From: VBWE01 sp943372645
GTDB lineage: Bacteria; Bacteroidota; Bacteroidia; Palsa-965
DNA length: 64,000 bases
Assembly (NCBI GenBank): GCA_943372645.1
Contig: CALRZN010000004.1
Coordinates: 1 to 64,000, forward strand
Reading direction: 5' to 3'
Below are positions 44,613-53,699 of this stretch, piece by piece. The notes beneath the pieces are model-generated. The model had not been told where the DNA came from. It ran no database searches and saw only the letters and a list, made by a program, of their open reading frames with translations. Both the position numbers and the translations under genes were made by a program. Numbering within the stretch: the first letter of the stretch is position 1; each line of letters starts with the position of its first letter.

Positions 44613-44975
44613 TTATTTGTAAAGCGGGTTCGGCATGTCTTCGTCTAACCACTGCCGCGCCTCAACATCCGAGGGAAAATGTACATTGCGGCGGCGCGTG
44701 TAACGGGTGGCCGATGCAATGTGTTTCGCCTGTTTCATCGCGTGGGCGTGCGCGCCGCTGCGCATGAACGTGTACATGGCTTCGTCTGATTCCCAGGCCG
44801 AAAGCGAATTAAAAACCGTGAAGCCTTTCGGAAACACCTTGTACTTTTTTAATCCCGGCGCGGTGGCTAATTGTAGCCGGATCTGTTTCACCAACCGGAA
44901 GAAACGAAAAATATGCCGGATGCTGCGCAAACGGATTTCGGTAACCGAAACGGTGTGATATACTTCAGGTTGCAT
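44613..44975 (-). CDS. Dimeric alpha-beta barrel protein (monooxygenase-like)
   Basis: A 120-residue protein of the small ferredoxin-like/ABM-type fold: a first strand, a helix with VKQIRLQLATAPG, then FTVFNSLSAWESDEAMYTFMRSGAHAHAMKQ, the pattern in which such proteins of the spheroidene monooxygenase/DUF3291 group align. The enzymatic activity is uncertain. It overlaps the macro-domain gene by 11 bases and precedes aat by five, so it is probably co-transcribed with both. Confidence 0.6.
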   Translation of the reverse strand: MQPEVYHTVSVTEIRLRSIRHIFRFFRLVKQIRLQLATAPGLKKYKVFPKGFTVFNSLSAWESDEAMYTFMRSGAHAHAMKQAKHIASATRYTRRRNVHFPSDVEARQWLDEDMPNPLYK

Positions 44976-45477
44976 GTGCAAGGGCGTTGTACTGTTTCAT
45001 ATCCGAATCGCTGAAGGCGACGAGGATTACTTTTTCGGGAAGCGCATTGTTTTCAAGGAAAGCAGCTATCGTTTGCAATGCGATTTGCGTGGCCTGCCGG
45101 AACGGAAAACGATATGCCCCCGTGCTGATGGCCGGAAATGCAATGGTTTTGCAGTTGTTTTCCAGCGCAAGCTGCAGGCTGTTTGCGTAACACTGCCGTA
45201 ACAGATTCGCTTCGTTTTTGTCGCCGCCGTACCACACCGGACCAACGGCGTGAATGATAAACTTTGCAGGCAGATTAAACCCGGCGGTAATTTTTGCGTT
45301 CCCGGTTTCGCAGCCGCGTAGCCGTCGGCAGGCTTCCAGCAGTTCGGGACCGGCCGCGCGGTGTATGGCACCATCCACACCGCCACCGCCCATCAGCGAA
45401 TTGTTGGCTGCGTTAACAATGGCTTCAACGGCAAGCGTGGTGATGTCGGCTTTGATGATTTCAATGCGCGGATTCAT
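44965..45477 (-). CDS. Macro-domain protein (O-acetyl-ADP-ribose deacetylase-like)
   Basis: A 170-residue macro domain with the ADP-ribose-binding motif NAANNSLMGGGGVDGAIHRAAG (shown in pieces: NAANNSLMGGGG, VDGAIHRAAG) and the second loop ISTGAYRFP. The pattern is that of YmdB/MacroD-type hydrolases, which remove ADP-ribose or deacetylate O-acetyl-ADP-ribose. It is first in a run of three overlapping or nearly adjacent minus-strand genes ending at aat. Confidence 0.92.
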   Translation of the reverse strand: MNPRIEIIKADITTLAVEAIVNAANNSLMGGGGVDGAIHRAAGPELLEACRRLRGCETGNAKITAGFNLPAKFIIHAVGPVWYGGDKNEANLLRQCYANSLQLALENNCKTIAFPAISTGAYRFPFRQATQIALQTIAAFLENNALPEKVILVAFSDSDMKQYNALAHAT

Positions 45478-45563
45478 GGGGCAAAGATCGTGAATTGACG
45501 CGGATCATCCCCTATTCTGTTTGCGGCGTTTTGTTTTCTCCCCGCGTTTTGGTAACTCGCAGC

Positions 45564-46244
45564 ATGAAACCAACGCTACTTCTTCTTCACGGCGCGCTCG
45601 GTTCATGTGTGCAGTTTGATGCGCTTGCTGCTCCGCTGGCTGCGCATTACGATGTACACGTGTTCGATTTTCGCGGCCACGGCGCATCCGCTCTTCCCGA
45701 AAAACTGACGATACACACGCTCACCGCACAGCTCGACAACTGGATAACAGAACACCTGCCGCACAACGAACCGGTTGCTGTTTTTGGTTACAGCATGGGC
45801 GGCTACGTGGCGCTGCTGCTGGCCCTCGAAAAGCCGCAGCTGTTTAACCGCATCACCACACTCGGCACCAAACTGCACTGGTCGCCCGAAATTGCTGCCG
45901 GTGAACTCAAAATGATTGATCCCGAAAAAATAGAACAGAAAGTACCCGCCTTCGCCGCCGAACTCGCCGCCCGTCATGGCGCCGATAAATGGAAAGCACT
46001 GCTGCAGCAAACCGCAGGACTGATGACCGATCTCGGTGCAAACAATTATTTAAATACGAATGCATTACAAAATATGCAGGTTCCCGTAAAACTCATGCTC
46101 GGCGATCGCGATAAAATGGTAACGTTGGATGAAACGTTGAATGCTTACAAAGCCATTCCCGGTGCGGCTTTTAGCGTATTGCCGGAGACGCTACATCCTT
46201 TGGAGAAAGTGGATGTACAACGATTAGTTTTTGAATTGGTTTAA
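45564..46244 (+). CDS. Alpha/beta hydrolase
   Basis: A 226-residue protein from the ATG at 45564 (MKPTLLLLHGALG); the frame extends upstream to 45495 without similarity. The nucleophile is S77 (GYSMGG), with the acid in MLGDRDKMV and the histidine in ETLHPLEKV near the C-terminus. Oxyanion motif: LLHGALGS. Ester or thioester hydrolase of unknown substrate. It diverges from the macro-domain gene. Confidence 0.88.
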   Translation: MKPTLLLLHGALGSCVQFDALAAPLAAHYDVHVFDFRGHGASALPEKLTIHTLTAQLDNWITEHLPHNEPVAVFGYSMGGYVALLLALEKPQLFNRITTLGTKLHWSPEIAAGELKMIDPEKIEQKVPAFAAELAARHGADKWKALLQQTAGLMTDLGANNYLNTNALQNMQVPVKLMLGDRDKMVTLDETLNAYKAIPGAAFSVLPETLHPLEKVDVQRLVFELV

Positions 46245-46293
46245 AACAGTTCTTTTTACAAAACCGGGGTCTGTTTAAAGTAGTCCGTTTACC

Positions 46294-46439
46294 AGTGGCA
46301 GTGGCAGGGGGCAGTGGCAGTCTTTCCACGATCTTCACCATCCATTTATAAAAGCAGCTTTGCTGCTTTTATAAATGCACGAAACAGGAACATGAAATGA
46401 AAAATGATCCGACTGCCACTGCCCCCTGCCACTGCCACT
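46294..46439. repeat. 29-bp perfect inverted repeat enclosing a second hairpin
   Basis: The outer arms at 46294-46322 (AGTGGCAGTGGCAGGGGGCA...) and 46411-46439 are exact reverse complements. Between them a second perfect 15-bp stem (46344-46358 with 46362-46376, loop TTT) forms a smaller hairpin; it probably also acts as a terminator for the hydrolase gene. The GGCAGT motif links this element to those at 18678 and 55263. Confidence 0.85.
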
Positions 46440-46456
46440 AATTCCTAAATCATTTT

Positions 46457-47173
46457 TTATTCTTTCATCTCCTTCATCCAACCATCCAACAATTTATCAT
46501 CACTGCTTAAGCACCCGGTAACGCGGTATTTTGATTTTTGGATGACAATGGACGTTGCCGCATCTTCTTTCACCACAGCCCAGGGGAAACGGCCGCTGGA
46601 ATGGATAAAATAGACATGATCATTTTCTGCGACCAGGAAACCGGTGTGGTTATCCAATCCCAGCACGTACAGCTGGCTGCCTTTCGCTTTTACGTTGGTG
46701 ATAAACGTATCCATATCCACGCCGCTGTAACGGGTAATGCTGCTTTCCTGCACCAATGCTTTAATCATCTGCTCCGAAGCCATCTGCGCATACGTTTCGC
46801 GTTTTACGGGTACGCCGATGTCGCGCAGCAGCGTGGTTACAAAATATCCGCACGCTATGCTTCCCTTTCCGGGAACCTGCGTGGTGCCGTTAAAATTCCA
46901 GCGCGTGCCTTCCCAGAACGGGAATAATTCATCGCTGATGCTTTTGCGCAGCAGCAGCGCGGCCTGTTTTTTGTCACCGGAAATTTGAATTTTATGGCGG
47001 AGCTCCTGCAACTCCGTCAGCGTTTTTGTATAACGGTCGGATGTGTAATAAAAGTAATGGTATCCCGGCAGGGCCGACCGGTACGGCGTAAGCAGCACAA
47101 TGCCGTAAAACGCAACTGCGCCCAGCGAAACCCATTTCAGCAGGCGCAAAAAACGGAGCAGTGTTTCTTTCAT
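46457..47173 (-). CDS. Membrane-anchored protein, possible papain-like fold
   Basis: A 238-residue protein from the ATG at 47173 (MKETLLRFLRLLKW), chosen because a membrane helix (about 13-30) follows it directly. The extracytoplasmic part has GSIACGYFVTTLLRDIGVP, with a cysteine at a helix start, and later DNHTGFLV and YFIHSSG, an arrangement that resembles C-H pairs of cysteine peptidase-like folds. I cannot assign a family. It ends 92 bases upstream of the comEC stop-side gap. Confidence 0.5.
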   Translation of the reverse strand: MKETLLRFLRLLKWVSLGAVAFYGIVLLTPYRSALPGYHYFYYTSDRYTKTLTELQELRHKIQISGDKKQAALLLRKSISDELFPFWEGTRWNFNGTTQVPGKGSIACGYFVTTLLRDIGVPVKRETYAQMASEQMIKALVQESSITRYSGVDMDTFITNVKAKGSQLYVLGLDNHTGFLVAENDHVYFIHSSGRFPWAVVKEDAATSIVIQKSKYRVTGCLSSDDKLLDGWMKEMKE

Positions 47174-47265
47174 ACCCGAATGTAAACCGGTCGGTTCAAA
47201 CACACATACCCGATTGAACAGGTGCTGCGCCCGGGCGGATAAGTGTCTGGTTCTTTGGGGTTGGT

Positions 47266-49374
47266 TTACCAGCGCAGTACATACGCGCCCTTTGTTTTTA
47301 CATCGTGTATGGGAATTTTTTCGCGGTTGCACACATCCGTCCACCACGCGCTGCGTTTACGGCTTACGGTTCCGTCCAGTACCACGCATTGCGGCTTGTA
47401 ATGTTTCAGCACCTGCTCCGGTTTCAGGCGGCACGATTTGTTGACGAGCAGCAGATCAATTGCGGGTGGTGAAACGGAATCGGGCAGAAACAATTCGCTT
47501 TGTGCAAGTACCAGCGTTTTATTACCGAACTGCATCCAGTTGCGGATGCGGTGAATGAGCGGCGTGCGCAGCACACTGTCTGACACAAGTGCGTATTGCT
47601 CGCTGCCGGTTACACCACAATTTTGCAGGTGCGGTTCGATGTGAAATTCGGCGAGGTTTTCCTGGTTGTAAAATGTACTGTCGCCGAGCAGCACGGCATT
47701 GGTACCGCTGATAAACCCGATACCGGAAGCCTGCTTGAGGCTGTACACCAGCAATTCGCGCCGCGCCGATTCGCCGTGCTGCTGAACCAGCAACAGCAGC
47801 AGCAACGCAATTCCGGAAACCCCGGCAAGCTGCAGCCAGCGCAGGTGTTTGCGGATCCAGAATAAAAACAGTCCGCCCGCAAACGTGTACAGCAAAAACA
47901 ACTGCAGCAACCCGATGCGCGTGGTGTGAATAACTGCACCCGGCAATGTTTCTGTAAGCCGCACACTGCCGTTGAGCAGGAATAACGTGCCTTTCAGCAC
48001 CGCCACAATGCAATCGGAAAGATATGGCACCGCGGCAAACAGCAGCAACAGCATACCGGCATACATCACCACCGTGGAAAGCGGAATCACCACGAGGTTC
48101 GCCAGCAGAAAGTACACCGGGAACTGCTGGAAATAATAAAACCCGAGCGGAAACGTGGCCAGCTGTGCCGCCAGCGAAACCGAGGTAAGTCCCCACACCT
48201 GCCGCATGAGCCAGTTGCCCGGTTCGTAGCGTTCGCTTATAAACGGTTCGATGAGGACAATGCCTGCAACAGCCGTGTATGAAAGCTGGAAACCCACGTC
48301 AAACAGCAGATTGGGATCGACCAGCAGCAGCACGATGGCCGATGCTGCAAGTGTATTGAGAATGTGCGGCCGCTGCCGCATGCACGAACCGCCTACCACA
48401 AAACTGAGCATGGCCGCCGAACGCAGCACCGAGGGCGACATGCCCGTGAGCAGCGCATACATCCACAAAATGGCAATGAGTAAAACCGCTTTGATGTACA
48501 GCCCGTTTTTAAAACGGAGCATAAAGCCAAGCATCGCATTAAAAATGAGGTAAATGATGGCCACGTGCAGGCCCGAAACCGAAAGCACATGCAGCGTTCC
48601 CGACGCCGCGTAGGCATGCATAAGGCCGGGATCAATGTGATCATCGTCGCCGAGCACGAGTGCGGCCACCACCCCGTAATCGGTGCCACTGAGTCCCGCG
48701 CGCTGCAGCACGCCCAGCAGGTACGTGCGCCAGGCAATGGCTTTGTTTTTGAGCAGGTTGCCGCTGCTGTTTATCGCCGTTACCGACCACGAAAGTGAAT
48801 CGGCATACAGTTGGTGTGTGATGCCGTGAATCGCCAGGTATTTGCGGTAATCAAATTCATCCGGATTCATCGGGCCGTTTACGGGCTGCAGGTTACCGTG
48901 TACGAGCAGCGTTTGTCCGTAAGCCGGCAGCGGCCGCGAACTGTTGCCGAGGTAACAAAGCAGTTTTCCAGAAACGGCGCGCCATTGTCCTTGCTGCTGC
49001 ATTGCTTTTACCTGTACAATGGTTTTAATGCTGCGTGTTTTCGGAACGGGCATTTCATCTACCTGCACCAGCAGGGCCGTTTCGCCTGCTGCATAATGCG
49101 TAAAATGCGATGCGTGATTTTGAGGAATGGAAAGCGACGACCATGCAAAACCAAAAACGAGGAATGCGGCATACACCGGCACGCCTTCAATACCGGGATG
49201 ACGAAGCGTAAGCATGGGGCGGCGCAGCGTAGCGATGAGCATTACCGCACAGGCTCCCAGGAGTACGAGCACGGCCCACAGCGGCAATACGACTCCGGTA
49301 ACTGCAGCACTTAAAATACCCGCTATAAGGGGTAACAGTAAACGCAGTAAAGGAGCACGGTGAAATACAAACAT
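47266..49374 (-). CDS. comEC: ComEC/Rec2-family DNA uptake channel
   Basis: A 702-residue polytopic membrane protein. The N-terminus (two helices, then an OB-like domain with GKLLCYLGNSSRPLPAYGQ) and the central competence domain (HVLSVSGLHVAIIYLIFNAML, then LTGMSPSVLRSAAMLSF) define ComEC, which carries single-stranded DNA across the inner membrane in natural transformation. The C-terminal third has only a remnant of the metallo-beta-lactamase domain (AVLLGDSTFYNQ, DLLLVNKSC) and no HxHxDH. That is frequent in Bacteroidota homologues. Confidence 0.9.
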   Translation of the reverse strand: MFVFHRAPLLRLLLPLIAGILSAAVTGVVLPLWAVLVLLGACAVMLIATLRRPMLTLRHPGIEGVPVYAAFLVFGFAWSSLSIPQNHASHFTHYAAGETALLVQVDEMPVPKTRSIKTIVQVKAMQQQGQWRAVSGKLLCYLGNSSRPLPAYGQTLLVHGNLQPVNGPMNPDEFDYRKYLAIHGITHQLYADSLSWSVTAINSSGNLLKNKAIAWRTYLLGVLQRAGLSGTDYGVVAALVLGDDDHIDPGLMHAYAASGTLHVLSVSGLHVAIIYLIFNAMLGFMLRFKNGLYIKAVLLIAILWMYALLTGMSPSVLRSAAMLSFVVGGSCMRQRPHILNTLAASAIVLLLVDPNLLFDVGFQLSYTAVAGIVLIEPFISERYEPGNWLMRQVWGLTSVSLAAQLATFPLGFYYFQQFPVYFLLANLVVIPLSTVVMYAGMLLLLFAAVPYLSDCIVAVLKGTLFLLNGSVRLTETLPGAVIHTTRIGLLQLFLLYTFAGGLFLFWIRKHLRWLQLAGVSGIALLLLLLVQQHGESARRELLVYSLKQASGIGFISGTNAVLLGDSTFYNQENLAEFHIEPHLQNCGVTGSEQYALVSDSVLRTPLIHRIRNWMQFGNKTLVLAQSELFLPDSVSPPAIDLLLVNKSCRLKPEQVLKHYKPQCVVLDGTVSRKRSAWWTDVCNREKIPIHDVKTKGAYVLRW

Positions 49375-49566
49375 ACGCGCTGCACGGGCTTGTTTTCAAA
49401 GCTAACCGGGAGCAACGTTAATCGGAAGAAATAAGAATCAATGGCAGAAATTGTGAATGTCCTGCTTCTTAGTTGGGGTTATCCAAAAGCTATTGAAAAA
49501 ACAAGCTTAAAGCCGGTTGCAATTATTTACAAATGGCTTATGGATGTCGTGCTTTTTGCCGCTTTT

Positions 49567-49986
49567 TTACCCGGCGATACTGGCCCCGGTAAAGGCGCCG
49601 GTTTCGTCCACATCAACCACAATGTGATGGCCCCAGAACATATCGTTGTCGTCCAGGAACAGTTGAAAACTGCTGCCGGCAAAAAGCAAAATTTCAGAAA
49701 CGGTAAGCCCGGCTTTGAATTCACTTTTCGTGAGCGGTTTTTCGTCTTCATCAATCCACTCTTCGTTTTTCAGATCGAGCAGTTCAGCGGCGGCGTAATC
49801 TTTCAGCTTTTCCATGTTGCTGCCCAGCCAGGTTTCGGTGTGTTGTGCAAGCACGAGGGCCGCTGCTTTTTCCGTTTCCGGGAAGTCGCACACGCTGAGC
49901 CCGATGGCTGATTCACCGAGTGTAAAGGTGGTTTCAAAAACGTCGTTTTCGGTATTGTACTGGAACTGTTCGCTGGTAATTGCCAT
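49567..49986 (-). CDS. DUF2262/DUF2004-like protein
   Basis: A 139-residue cytoplasmic acidic protein ending with FLDDNDMFWGHHIVVDVDETG and ASIAG. The sequence FWGHHIVV is the characteristic C-terminal signature of the DUF2262/DUF2004 group; which of the two is not certain to me. Function unknown. It is divergent from xseA, with a 190-base spacer holding an xseA promoter candidate. Confidence 0.75.
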   Translation of the reverse strand: MAITSEQFQYNTENDVFETTFTLGESAIGLSVCDFPETEKAAALVLAQHTETWLGSNMEKLKDYAAAELLDLKNEEWIDEDEKPLTKSEFKAGLTVSEILLFAGSSFQLFLDDNDMFWGHHIVVDVDETGAFTGASIAG

Positions 49987-50122
49987 AGCCGGATGTGTAT
50001 TTTCAGGCTAAATGTAACATCCTTTTCCGAAATAGCGAACGCAACCGGATATTAAAAACAGCAGGCTGCAACGTGTTGATAAATGCGGGAAAGCAGCGGA
50101 GCGGGCGCGCCGGTTTCAGCCG

Positions 50123-50130
50123 TAAATTTG
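50123..50130 (+). promoter_or_regulatory. Candidate -7 element of xseAB
   Basis: TAAATTTG is a full match to TAnnTTTG and lies 47 bases before the xseA ATG, a plausible leader length. A -33 TTG at the usual spacing is not obvious. Confidence 0.4.
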
Positions 50131-50176
50131 CCTACATTTCGGAACAGGAATAGTACAGTTTTCAGCGGACTTCAGC

Positions 50177-51583
50177 GTGTCAGAAATCATCAACGATAAA
50201 AAGGTTTTTTCCCTGCATGAACTCACCACGAGCATTCAGCGGGTGATTGCTGAACGCGCCAACCAGTCGTACTGGGTGAAAGCCGAGATGAACAAACTGA
50301 ACGTGTACAAACATTCCGGCCATTGTTATCCTGAGCTGGTTGAAAAACGCGACGGGGTTATTGTTGCCGAAATGCGGGCCATCCTCTGGCGCACCGATTA
50401 CAAGCGCATCAATGAGCAGTTTATGTCGCTGCTGAAACAGCCGCTGCAGGACGGTATAACCATCCTGTTCTGTGCCCGCGTGAAGTTTGACCCGGTGCGC
50501 GGACTGAACCTGCACATCAGCGATATTGACCCGGTTTTTTCGCTCGGCGAACTTGAAAAAGAACGCCAGGCCTGCATCACCCGGCTGAAAGCGGAAGGCC
50601 TTTTCGACCGCAATAAACAGCTGCCCTTCCCGCTCCTGCCCCAGCGCATCGCCATTATTTCGGTGGAAACGAGTAAGGGGTTTGCCGATTTTACAAAAGT
50701 CATTGGTAAAAACGAATGGGGTTATGCGTTTTTCCGGATGCTGTTTCCCGCGCTGCTCCAGGGCGACAAATCCGTTCCGTCCATTATTGCACAGCTGGAA
50801 AATATCCGCAAAGTGCAGCACCATTTTGATGTGGTGGCCATTATCCGCGGGGGCGGCGGTGAAGTAGGACTTACGTCGTACGACAATTATGAACTGTGCA
50901 AAGCCATTGCCACGTTTCCGTTGCCGGTACTCACGGGCATCGGGCATGCCACCAACCTTACGGTGAGTGAAATGGTTTCATACCGCAATGCCATTACGCC
51001 GAGCGAACTGGCCATGTTCCTGCTTCAGCATTTTCATGATTTTGCAGTGCCTGTGCAACGCGGCGAAGAAAAAATAATTGCGCATGCCCGCCAGTTACTC
51101 CAGGAAGAAAACAAGGCGTTCGGTCACCTCGTCCGTATTATGCGATCTGTTACTGAAAATCACCTGCTGCAGCATAAAAACGATTTAAAACAATACTCGC
51201 AGGATGTGGTGCGCGAAGCCCGCTACCTGCTCCGCCGCAGCCGCGAACAGCAGGAGCTGATCAGGCAGACCATCAGCAAACGCGCAGTGGTGGTGCTGCA
51301 ACAGAAAAAACAGGAACTCGGCCGGCAGGCAGTGTCGCTGGAAAAAGAAACACAGCTTTTGCTGCGCAACATCAAATCGAAATTAGAAACCACCGAAAAC
51401 ACAGTGCGCCTGCTCAGTCCGCAGAACATTTTAAAACGCGGATACAGCCTTACCTTTTTCGAAGGCAAAGCGCTGAAATCAGCAACCGTACTGAAACCGG
51501 GCGATGAAATAATCACGATGCTGGAAGACGGTTCCGTTACCAGCAAAATTATCCGAACCGATACCGACAACACACATGACTAA
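50177..51583 (+). CDS. xseA: Exodeoxyribonuclease VII large subunit
   Basis: A 468-residue protein with an N-terminal OB-fold (SYWVKAEMNKLNVYKHSGHCYPEL), a catalytic domain (ISVETSKGFADF, IIRGGGGEVGLTSYDNYELCKAIA, TGIGHATNLTVSE) and long C-terminal coiled-coil helices. XseA with XseB degrades single-stranded DNA to oligonucleotides in both directions in DNA repair. It overlaps xseB by eight bases, so the two subunits are translationally coupled. Length is normal. Confidence 0.95.
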   Translation: MSEIINDKKVFSLHELTTSIQRVIAERANQSYWVKAEMNKLNVYKHSGHCYPELVEKRDGVIVAEMRAILWRTDYKRINEQFMSLLKQPLQDGITILFCARVKFDPVRGLNLHISDIDPVFSLGELEKERQACITRLKAEGLFDRNKQLPFPLLPQRIAIISVETSKGFADFTKVIGKNEWGYAFFRMLFPALLQGDKSVPSIIAQLENIRKVQHHFDVVAIIRGGGGEVGLTSYDNYELCKAIATFPLPVLTGIGHATNLTVSEMVSYRNAITPSELAMFLLQHFHDFAVPVQRGEEKIIAHARQLLQEENKAFGHLVRIMRSVTENHLLQHKNDLKQYSQDVVREARYLLRRSREQQELIRQTISKRAVVVLQQKKQELGRQAVSLEKETQLLLRNIKSKLETTENTVRLLSPQNILKRGYSLTFFEGKALKSATVLKPGDEIITMLEDGSVTSKIIRTDTDNTHD

Positions 51584-51794
51584 GAAAATAAGTTATACCG
51601 AAGCCTTTGAAGAACTGCAGCAATTAGTTGAAGAAATTGAATCGGGCGAAATTTCCGTGGACGAACTTTCTGAAAAAGTAAAACGCGCTACGGAGCTGAT
51701 CAAAATCTGCAAAACCAAACTTACTTCTACGGAAGAGGATGTAAATAAAATTCTGAAGGAACTGGAAAGTGCTTCGGATGATAATGCGGAGTAA
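51576..51794 (+). CDS. xseB: Exodeoxyribonuclease VII small subunit
   Basis: A 72-residue helical protein (SYTEAFEELQQLVEEIESGEISVDELSEKVKRATELIKICKTKL in pieces: FEELQQLVEEIESG, LSEKVKRATELIK) that matches XseB. It binds several copies per XseA to form exonuclease VII. Its start overlaps the xseA end by eight bases. Confidence 0.93.
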   Translation: MTKKISYTEAFEELQQLVEEIESGEISVDELSEKVKRATELIKICKTKLTSTEEDVNKILKELESASDDNAE

Positions 51795-51797
51795 AAT

Positions 51798-52007
51798 CTA
51801 ATCCAGCACCTCGCAGCAAAACCCTTCCCCGCGCACCGTTTCGCTGATTGCGGCAACATCAACCGTTACGCTTTCAGCCCGCAGAATACGGTCGCAGTCG
51901 TCCAGGTCAAAATGCAGCTCACAATCCGGGAAACGGGCACGAAGCAGTACAAGCAGTTGCACAGCATGCGCCTGTTCCGTTACATTGGTCCGGAAAATTT
52001 CAACCAT
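51798..52007 (-). CDS. Small conserved hypothetical protein
   Basis: A 69-residue protein, MVEIFRTNVTEQAHAVQLL..., with FDLDDCDRILRAES and a C-terminal FCCEVLD. Its beta-alpha-beta arrangement resembles small metal-binding ferredoxin-like (HMA-type) proteins of Bacteroidota, though without a CxxC motif. It is convergent with xseB (three-base gap) and is the last gene of the cluster running from 54122. Confidence 0.65.
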   Translation of the reverse strand: MVEIFRTNVTEQAHAVQLLVLLRARFPDCELHFDLDDCDRILRAESVTVDVAAISETVRGEGFCCEVLD

Positions 52008-52019
52008 GATAACGTGTTA

Positions 52020-52406
52020 TTAAACAGCTGCGGCCGTGGTGCCTTTTAATTTTTTGTGGTAATACACATACGAAACTACACCAACCACCAGCGGAAGCAA
52101 AGCCGGTACCCACTGTGCAAACGGTGTTCCCACAGCAATCATGGAATAAATGGCGCCGATGAGATCGAACATCAATCCGGCATACGCCCACTCGCGCACG
52201 CGCGGAAACCCGGGAATGAACAGCGCAATAACCCCGAGCGCTTTGGCCACGCCGATAAACGGGATGAAATAAACCGGGTACCCCAGTCCGCCGTGCATGC
52301 CTTCTACCGCCATCGGCATCACGATAATATCCGGAATGGCGGAACCCAGCATAAAAAAGGCAAACAGCCCGGTAGCAATCCAGTAAATGATTCTGATCGT
52401 TTTCAT
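52020..52406 (-). CDS. DoxX-like membrane protein
   Basis: A 128-residue protein with four membrane helices (about 5-25, 46-66, 73-90, 98-118), matching the DoxX-like family: the pattern YFIPFIGVAKALGVIALFIPGFPRVREWAYAGL is typical. Members take part in thiol redox or quinone-linked processes, but this one has no assigned role. It follows a VOC-family gene by 33 bases. Confidence 0.85.
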   Translation of the reverse strand: MKTIRIIYWIATGLFAFFMLGSAIPDIIVMPMAVEGMHGGLGYPVYFIPFIGVAKALGVIALFIPGFPRVREWAYAGLMFDLIGAIYSMIAVGTPFAQWVPALLPLVVGVVSYVYYHKKLKGTTAAAV

Positions 52407-52439
52407 TGGTGTGATTTTTTAAATATGCTTTTTTGAATT

Positions 52440-52853
52440 TTATTTTGCTCCCGGCTCATAATTCAGCAGCCAGTTATTGCCGTAGCGGTCGGTAAGTCCG
52501 CCGAGCAGCGCGCCCCAGAACGTTTTTTCAACCGGGTGTGTTGCAGTTCCGTTTTCCGAAAGCCGTGTGTAACAGGTACGGAGTTCATCTTCGCTGCTGC
52601 AAACCAGGCACAGTGAAACCGTATTGCCCCGCTGCAGGCCGGTTTCGCTTACCATGTCAGAACCCATCAGCAGCAGTGTACCGTTTTTTAGCGTAGCATG
52701 CAGGATGCAGTCTTTCATTTTTGCGGGCATTTTTGCTGCCAGGGGCGATTCACCGATGGTTTGCAACTGAACTGTGCCGCCGATGCATTGCTGGTAAAAT
52801 GTCATTGCTTCACGGCAGTTGCCGCTGAAGGTGAGGTACGCATAAATGTTCAT
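52440..52853 (-). CDS. VOC-family (PhnB/glyoxalase-like) protein
   Basis: A 137-residue vicinal-oxygen-chelate protein of the PhnB type. It begins MNIYAYLTFSGNCREAMTFYQQCIGG, has the middle KDCILHATLKNGTLLLMGSDM and ends DRYGNNWLLNYEPG, the normal family pattern. PhnB-type members are not known to be enzymes with a defined substrate. Its start overlaps the DUF1801 gene's stop by four bases. Confidence 0.9.
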   Translation of the reverse strand: MNIYAYLTFSGNCREAMTFYQQCIGGTVQLQTIGESPLAAKMPAKMKDCILHATLKNGTLLLMGSDMVSETGLQRGNTVSLCLVCSSEDELRTCYTRLSENGTATHPVEKTFWGALLGGLTDRYGNNWLLNYEPGAK

Positions 52854-53230
52854 TTTCCTTTTTTGGGTTTGCTGCGTTTTTTGTTTTCGGCGAGCATGTG
52901 TTTCACAATCCGGCGAATGAGCGCCATGGGCAGTGGCTTGTCAAGCGGAAACTGGATGGTGCCTTTGCTTGTTTTGTACGCCGCAAAATCCGCGATAAAA
53001 TCAGGATGATTTACCGGCGCCGGATAAATGGAAATGTGTTTTTTGTAAGCGCCCACAAAAACAATGTAGTTGTCATTCAGCATAAATGCCGGGATGCCGT
53101 AACTGATTTTTTCTTCGCAGGCCGGTGCTGCTTTTTTGATCACCACACGGATCTGTTCAAACAGGGCCTGTGTTGGTTCCGGGAAGGCAAGCAGATACTT
53201 GCCCACGCCTGCAGGTTTTGTTGTTTTCAT
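52850..53230 (-). CDS. DUF1801 (YdhG-like, iron-chaperone-fold) protein
   Basis: A 126-residue protein. KKAAPACEEKISYGIPAFMLNDNYIVFVGAYKKHISIYP (given in pieces: EEKISYGIPAF, GAYKKHISIYP) and KGTIQFPLDKPLP are the core motifs of DUF1801, whose structures resemble frataxin-type iron chaperones. No function is established. The C-terminus is a lysine-rich tail. The gene overlaps the VOC gene by four bases. Confidence 0.9.
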   Translation of the reverse strand: MKTTKPAGVGKYLLAFPEPTQALFEQIRVVIKKAAPACEEKISYGIPAFMLNDNYIVFVGAYKKHISIYPAPVNHPDFIADFAAYKTSKGTIQFPLDKPLPMALIRRIVKHMLAENKKRSKPKKGK

Positions 53231-53256
53231 CGGAATATGATTTTAAAAATCTGCGC

Positions 53257-53682
53257 TTACGCGTTCTTCAGCGCCCCGATATCAAATTTGCGCATGCTCA
53301 TAAATGCCTTCATCACACGATCACGGGTTTCCGGGTTGTTCATCAGTTCACCCAGCATAGCCGGAACAATCTGCCACGAGAGGCCGAATTTATCCACCAG
53401 CCAGCCGCACATACTTTCTTTGCCGCCCTCGGTGAGTTTGTTCCAGTAGTAATCAATTTCCTCCTGCGTATCGCAACTCACCGAAAGTGAAAAAGCTTCG
53501 GTCAGTTTATACATCGGGCCTCCGTTCATGGCCAGCAATTGCTGCCCCTCCAGCTCAAATGAAGTAACCAGCGGGTTGCTGCTGATAACGCGCGAATTTT
53601 TAAACACAGTGGTATAAAATGCGGCTGCTTCTGCGGCATTATTATCAAACCATAAAAACGGCGTGATTTTCGGAATGGCCAT
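53257..53682 (-). CDS. VOC-family (3-demethylubiquinone methyltransferase-like) protein
   Basis: A 141-residue VOC-superfamily protein of the second PhnB group: ITPFLWFDNNAAEAAAFYTTVF at the start, MYKLTEAFSLSVSCDTQEEIDYYWNKLTEGG in the middle (pieces) and CGWLVDKFGLSWQIVP. These are often mis-annotated as 3-demethylubiquinone-9 methyltransferases although they lack a SAM-binding fold. It is 17 bases downstream of the SRPBCC gene. Confidence 0.9.
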   Translation of the reverse strand: MAIPKITPFLWFDNNAAEAAAFYTTVFKNSRVISSNPLVTSFELEGQQLLAMNGGPMYKLTEAFSLSVSCDTQEEIDYYWNKLTEGGKESMCGWLVDKFGLSWQIVPAMLGELMNNPETRDRVMKAFMSMRKFDIGALKNA

Positions 53683-53699
53683 GCGGATTTGTTTTACGT

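Noticed and set aside
49441..49911. A plus-strand 156-residue frame
   Set aside because: Antisense to the DUF2262/DUF2004-like gene, which carries the FWGHH signature.
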